Below, piece by piece: positions 61,726 through 64,000 of a DNA stretch of 64,000 bases. This stretch comes from Agrobacterium arsenijevicii (lineage in GTDB: Bacteria > Pseudomonadota > Alphaproteobacteria > Rhizobiales > Rhizobiaceae). Below the pieces are notes generated by a model. It was given only the letters and a program-made list of their open reading frames with translations. It did not search any database and was not told where the DNA came from. The stretch spans positions 496,001-560,000 of the forward strand of contig JWIT01000003.1 in assembly GCA_000949895.1 (NCBI GenBank), read 5' to 3'. A program made the position numbers and the translations under genes. The stretch's first letter is position 1. Each line of letters opens with the position of its first letter.

Positions 61726-62757
61726 ATGGTTTGGCAACCGGCCGAAAACCGATACACATCCATGAAATACAATCATTGCGGAAAGACCGGCCTGAAGCTG
61801 CCGGCGATCTCGCTGGGACTCTGGCACAATTTCGGCAACGACACACCGCACCAGACGAAACAGGCCATCTGCCGCCGCGCCTTTGATCTCGGCATTACCC
61901 ATTTCGATCTCGCCAACAATTACGGCCCGCCGCCCGGCAGCGCGGAAACCGCCTTCGGTGAAATCCTGAAGACGGATTTTGCCGGATACCGCGACGAAAT
62001 GATCATCTCCTCCAAGGCCGGTTACAACATGTGGCCGGGTCCTTACGGCGAATGGGGCAGCCGCAAATATCTGATCTCGTCCTGCGACCAGAGCTTGAAG
62101 CGCATGGGGCTGGATTACGTCGATATCTTCTATTCCCACCGTTTCGACCCCAATACGCCACTTGAAGAAACCTGCGGTGCGCTGGACCAGATCGTGCGCT
62201 CCGGCAAGGCGCTCTACGTCGGCATTTCGTCCTACAACTCGAAACGCACCCGCGAGGCCGCCGCCATCCTGAAAGATCTCGGCACGCCCTGCATCATCCA
62301 CCAGCCGAGCTACTCGATGATCAACCGCTGGATCGAGGAAGACGGTCTGGTTGATACGCTGGAAGAGCTGGGCATCGGCTCCATCGTGTTTTCGCCGCTG
62401 GCACAGGGCATGCTCACCACGAAATATCTCGGCGGCGTGCCGGATGGCAGCCGCGCGTCGCAGAGCAAATCCCTCAACCCGGCCTTCCTCAACGAGCGCA
62501 ACGTTGAAAACATTCGCGCGCTCAACCGGATTGCCGAGCGGCGCGGCCAGACGCTGGCGCAGATGGCAATTGCCTGGGTGCTGCGCGGCGGTCGCATCAC
62601 CTCGGCGCTCATCGGCGCAAGCCGTGTCGAACAGGTGGAAGATTGCGTGAAGGCGCTCGACAATGCCGATTTCTCTGCCGAGGAACTGGCTGAAATCGAC
62701 CGTTATGCCAAGGACGCGGATATCAACCTCTGGGCAAAATCTGCTGAGCGCGTTTGA
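61726..62757 (+). CDS. Aldo/keto reductase, YghZ-like
   Basis: 343 residues from ATG 61726 with GGAGGAA upstream; earlier in-frame codons are not needed. The NADPH-dependent barrel shows LPAISLGLWHNFGND, FDLANNYGPPPGSAE (catalytic Asp, Tyr), SSKAGYNMWPGPYG (Lys), LGLDYVDIFYSHRFDP and GASRVEQVEDCV near the C-terminus. YghZ reduces L-glyceraldehyde 3-phosphate, and the sequence follows that group. It starts about 125 bases after the beta-mannosidase, likely the same operon, and might act on a sugar aldehyde. Confidence 0.9.
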   Translation: MVWQPAENRYTSMKYNHCGKTGLKLPAISLGLWHNFGNDTPHQTKQAICRRAFDLGITHFDLANNYGPPPGSAETAFGEILKTDFAGYRDEMIISSKAGYNMWPGPYGEWGSRKYLISSCDQSLKRMGLDYVDIFYSHRFDPNTPLEETCGALDQIVRSGKALYVGISSYNSKRTREAAAILKDLGTPCIIHQPSYSMINRWIEEDGLVDTLEELGIGSIVFSPLAQGMLTTKYLGGVPDGSRASQSKSLNPAFLNERNVENIRALNRIAERRGQTLAQMAIAWVLRGGRITSALIGASRVEQVEDCVKALDNADFSAEELAEIDRYAKDADINLWAKSAERV

Positions 62758-62768
62758 TGTTTGAAACA

Positions 62769-62794
62769 GGCCGCCCGGTTTTCGCCGGGCGGTC
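62769..62794 (+). terminator. Putative terminator after the aldo/keto reductase
   Basis: Eight-base stem CCGCCCGG/CCGGGCGG with loop TTTTCG, 13 bases after the stop. The T-run is weak (TCTG), so it may be Rho-aided. Confidence 0.55.
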
Positions 62795-62948
62795 TGACCA
62801 CATCAAAATACGGACAAAATCTCCAACTGAAAGATTAACGTCCACGCCTAACCGTTAATAACCATTACATAAATGTAATTTTAAATTCAGTTTCCGTTCA
62901 TTCGTTTATTCGTAAGTTCTTCTCATCGAAACACGAGAGGAGACTTCC

Positions 62949-63275
62949 ATGAAAAAGTTCGTCACCATTCTTCTGGCCGCCACCGTTCTCGCAGCTCCGT
63001 TGGCTCAGGCACAAAGCCGTTACGACGATCGCCATCGCGGCGTCACCATCGATCGTCAGATGCATACGAAAAAGGTCATCGTCAAGAAGCACCGCTGGGA
63101 TCGCGGCCAGCGCCTTTCGCCGGCAGAGCGTCGTCATTTTGTCGACCGCCGCGACTATCGCCGCTACCGTCTTGCCGAGCCGCGCCGCGACCAGCGCTGG
63201 GTGCGCGTCGACAACCAGTTCCTGCTCATCAACGCCGTCAGCGGCCTGATCGTCGGCCTCGCTGCCACTCGCTGA
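62949..63275 (+). CDS. RcnB-like small periplasmic protein
   Basis: 108 residues, with AGAGGAGAC upstream. The signal peptide is MKKFVTILLAATVLAAPLAQA. The mature part is rich in Arg/His (SRYDDRHRGVTIDRQ, then KKHRWDRGQRLSPAERRHFVDRRDYRRYRL) and ends with the RcnB pattern RWVRVDNQFLLINAVSGLIVGLAA. RcnB proteins in E. coli modulate nickel/cobalt content in the periplasm. Relatives in Rhizobiaceae are common and short. The role in metal homeostasis is taken from the family only. Confidence 0.82.
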   Translation: MKKFVTILLAATVLAAPLAQAQSRYDDRHRGVTIDRQMHTKKVIVKKHRWDRGQRLSPAERRHFVDRRDYRRYRLAEPRRDQRWVRVDNQFLLINAVSGLIVGLAATR

Positions 63276-63296
63276 GTGAAGTCATCGGATGAAATG

Positions 63297-63322
63297 AAAA
63301 GGCCCGCTTGCGCGGGCCTTTT
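63297..63322. terminator. Bidirectional terminator between the RcnB-like gene and gnd
   Basis: Stem GGCCCGC/GCGGGCC with loop TTGC, flanked by AAAA and TTTT, thus usable for both convergent genes (stops 63275 and 63344). Confidence 0.9.
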
Positions 63323-63343
63323 GTCATTTATCGTTTCAGCCGA

Positions 63344-64000
63344 TCAGAAAATGTCGGCGCCGCTGCCCCATGGGCCGTGCGGCTTGTCGACGCCGTCGGT
63401 GCGTTCGAAACCATGCGCGCCAAAGAAGTCGCGCTGCGCCTGGATGAGGTTGGCGCTGCCGCGGGCGCGGCGATAGGCGTCAAAGTAACCAAGCGCCGAA
63501 GCGAGTGCCGAAACCGGCAGACCCGACAGAACCGCGTAGGAAACCACACGGCGCAGAGCAGCGTCGGTGTCCTTGACGATGCCGGAGAAGGCAGGCGTCA
63601 CGATGAGGTTGGCCACATGCGGATCCTTGGTGAAGGCCGAGGTGATCTCATCAAGGAATTCCGAGCGGATGATGCAACCCGCGCGCCAGATACGGGCGAT
63701 CGTCGGCATCGGCAGGTTCCAGTTGAACTCCTTCGATGCGGCAGACATGATCGCGAAGCCCTGTGCGTAAGCACCGACCTTGGCGGCCAGAAGTGCGCTC
63801 TCGAGATCGGCTATGAAGGCCTTTTTGTCAGCGGGCGTTGCTGCGACGGTCGGCAGGCCGAAGATCTTCTCGGCAGCTTCGCGCTCGTCCTTCTGCGAGG
63901 AGAGAATACGGGCAGCTACGGCCGCTTCGATAGCGGTTGCGGCGACGCCCATGTTCTGCGCCTCGATGACCGACCACTTGCCGGTGCCCTTCTGGCCGGC
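63344..64000 (-). CDS. gnd: 6-phosphogluconate dehydrogenase, decarboxylating, C-terminal part
   Basis: The frame is open to the window edge, so only about 218 C-terminal residues are present. The start at 63952 is an internal Met. Visible parts are GQKGTGKWSVIEAQNMGVAATAIEAAVAAR (which contains the GTGKW substrate loop) and EFNWNLPMPTIARIWRAGCIIRSEFL, the all-helical C-terminal domain of Gnd. The enzyme oxidises 6-phosphogluconate to ribulose 5-phosphate with NADPH formation in the pentose phosphate pathway. Its start lies beyond the right edge. Confidence 0.95.
   Translation of the reverse strand, partial: AGQKGTGKWSVIEAQNMGVAATAIEAAVAARILSSQKDEREAAEKIFGLPTVAATPADKKAFIADLESALLAAKVGAYAQGFAIMSAASKEFNWNLPMPTIARIWRAGCIIRSEFLDEITSAFTKDPHVANLIVTPAFSGIVKDTDAALRRVVSYAVLSGLPVSALASALGYFDAYRRARGSANLIQAQRDFFGAHGFERTDGVDKPHGPWGSGADIF

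Overview
The window is chromosomal DNA of an alphaproteobacterium of the Rhizobiaceae, most like Agrobacterium/Rhizobium. This rests on the character of gyrA, uvrA, ssb, metG and holB, on a GTTC-N7-GTTC SOS box of the alphaproteobacterial type between ssb and uvrA, on a Rhizobiaceae-type palindromic intergenic repeat after uvrA, and on the codon style. No search was run, so the genus is an inference.

The window has two parts. Positions 1 to 16993 are an AT-richer accessory island. Its right end is a Tn7-like transposition module, tnsA-tnsB-tnsC-tniQ (11504-16820), followed by a terminator and an array of three putative transposase-binding repeats ending in ACA at 16993. Directly after that end lies the 3' two thirds of an RND multidrug-pump gene without its start, so the element appears to sit inside the pump gene. 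The 5' part of the pump is nowhere in the window, so the element probably continues to the left of position 1. To the left of the module are possible cargo genes: a staphylococcal-type nuclease with a membrane coiled-coil protein, a double-HTH/pRiA4b-ORF3 regulator with a metallophosphoesterase under a palindromic promoter-operator, a membrane/exported pair, a two-domain peptidoglycan hydrolase with a lipoprotein partner, and an Rpn-like nuclease. These are the least described part of the window.

Positions 17000 to 64000 are core chromosome. After the broken pump come a Qnr/MfpA-like pentapeptide-repeat protein and small exported and RDD proteins. Next is a metal-related operon on the minus strand: a CbiX-like/[2Fe-2S] protein, a peptide/nickel-type ABC binding protein, two permeases and a methyltransferase. 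It is preceded by a cobalamin riboswitch and, further upstream, by a palindrome that closely matches the one between znuC and znuA in this window. A ClC channel follows, then a long minus-strand cluster (rlpA, a PBP5-like protein lacking KTG, tmk, holB, metG, tatD-type, metallo-beta-lactamase). After it come tRNA-Ser(UGA), a candidate small RNA, a second D,D-carboxypeptidase with a SPOR domain, gyrA, marC-type and HPP-CBS membrane proteins, ssb and uvrA.

The last third holds DUF72, GNAT, dusA, FAH-family and gamma-carbonic-anhydrase genes, the complete zinc uptake locus (zur-znuB-znuC divergent from znuA), a LacI regulator divergent from a GH2 beta-mannosidase and an aldo/keto reductase, an RcnB-like protein, and the 3' part of gnd running off the right edge.

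Start codons were moved inside several long open frames where a Shine-Dalgarno, signal peptide or family start favoured an internal codon. Those choices are stated per gene.
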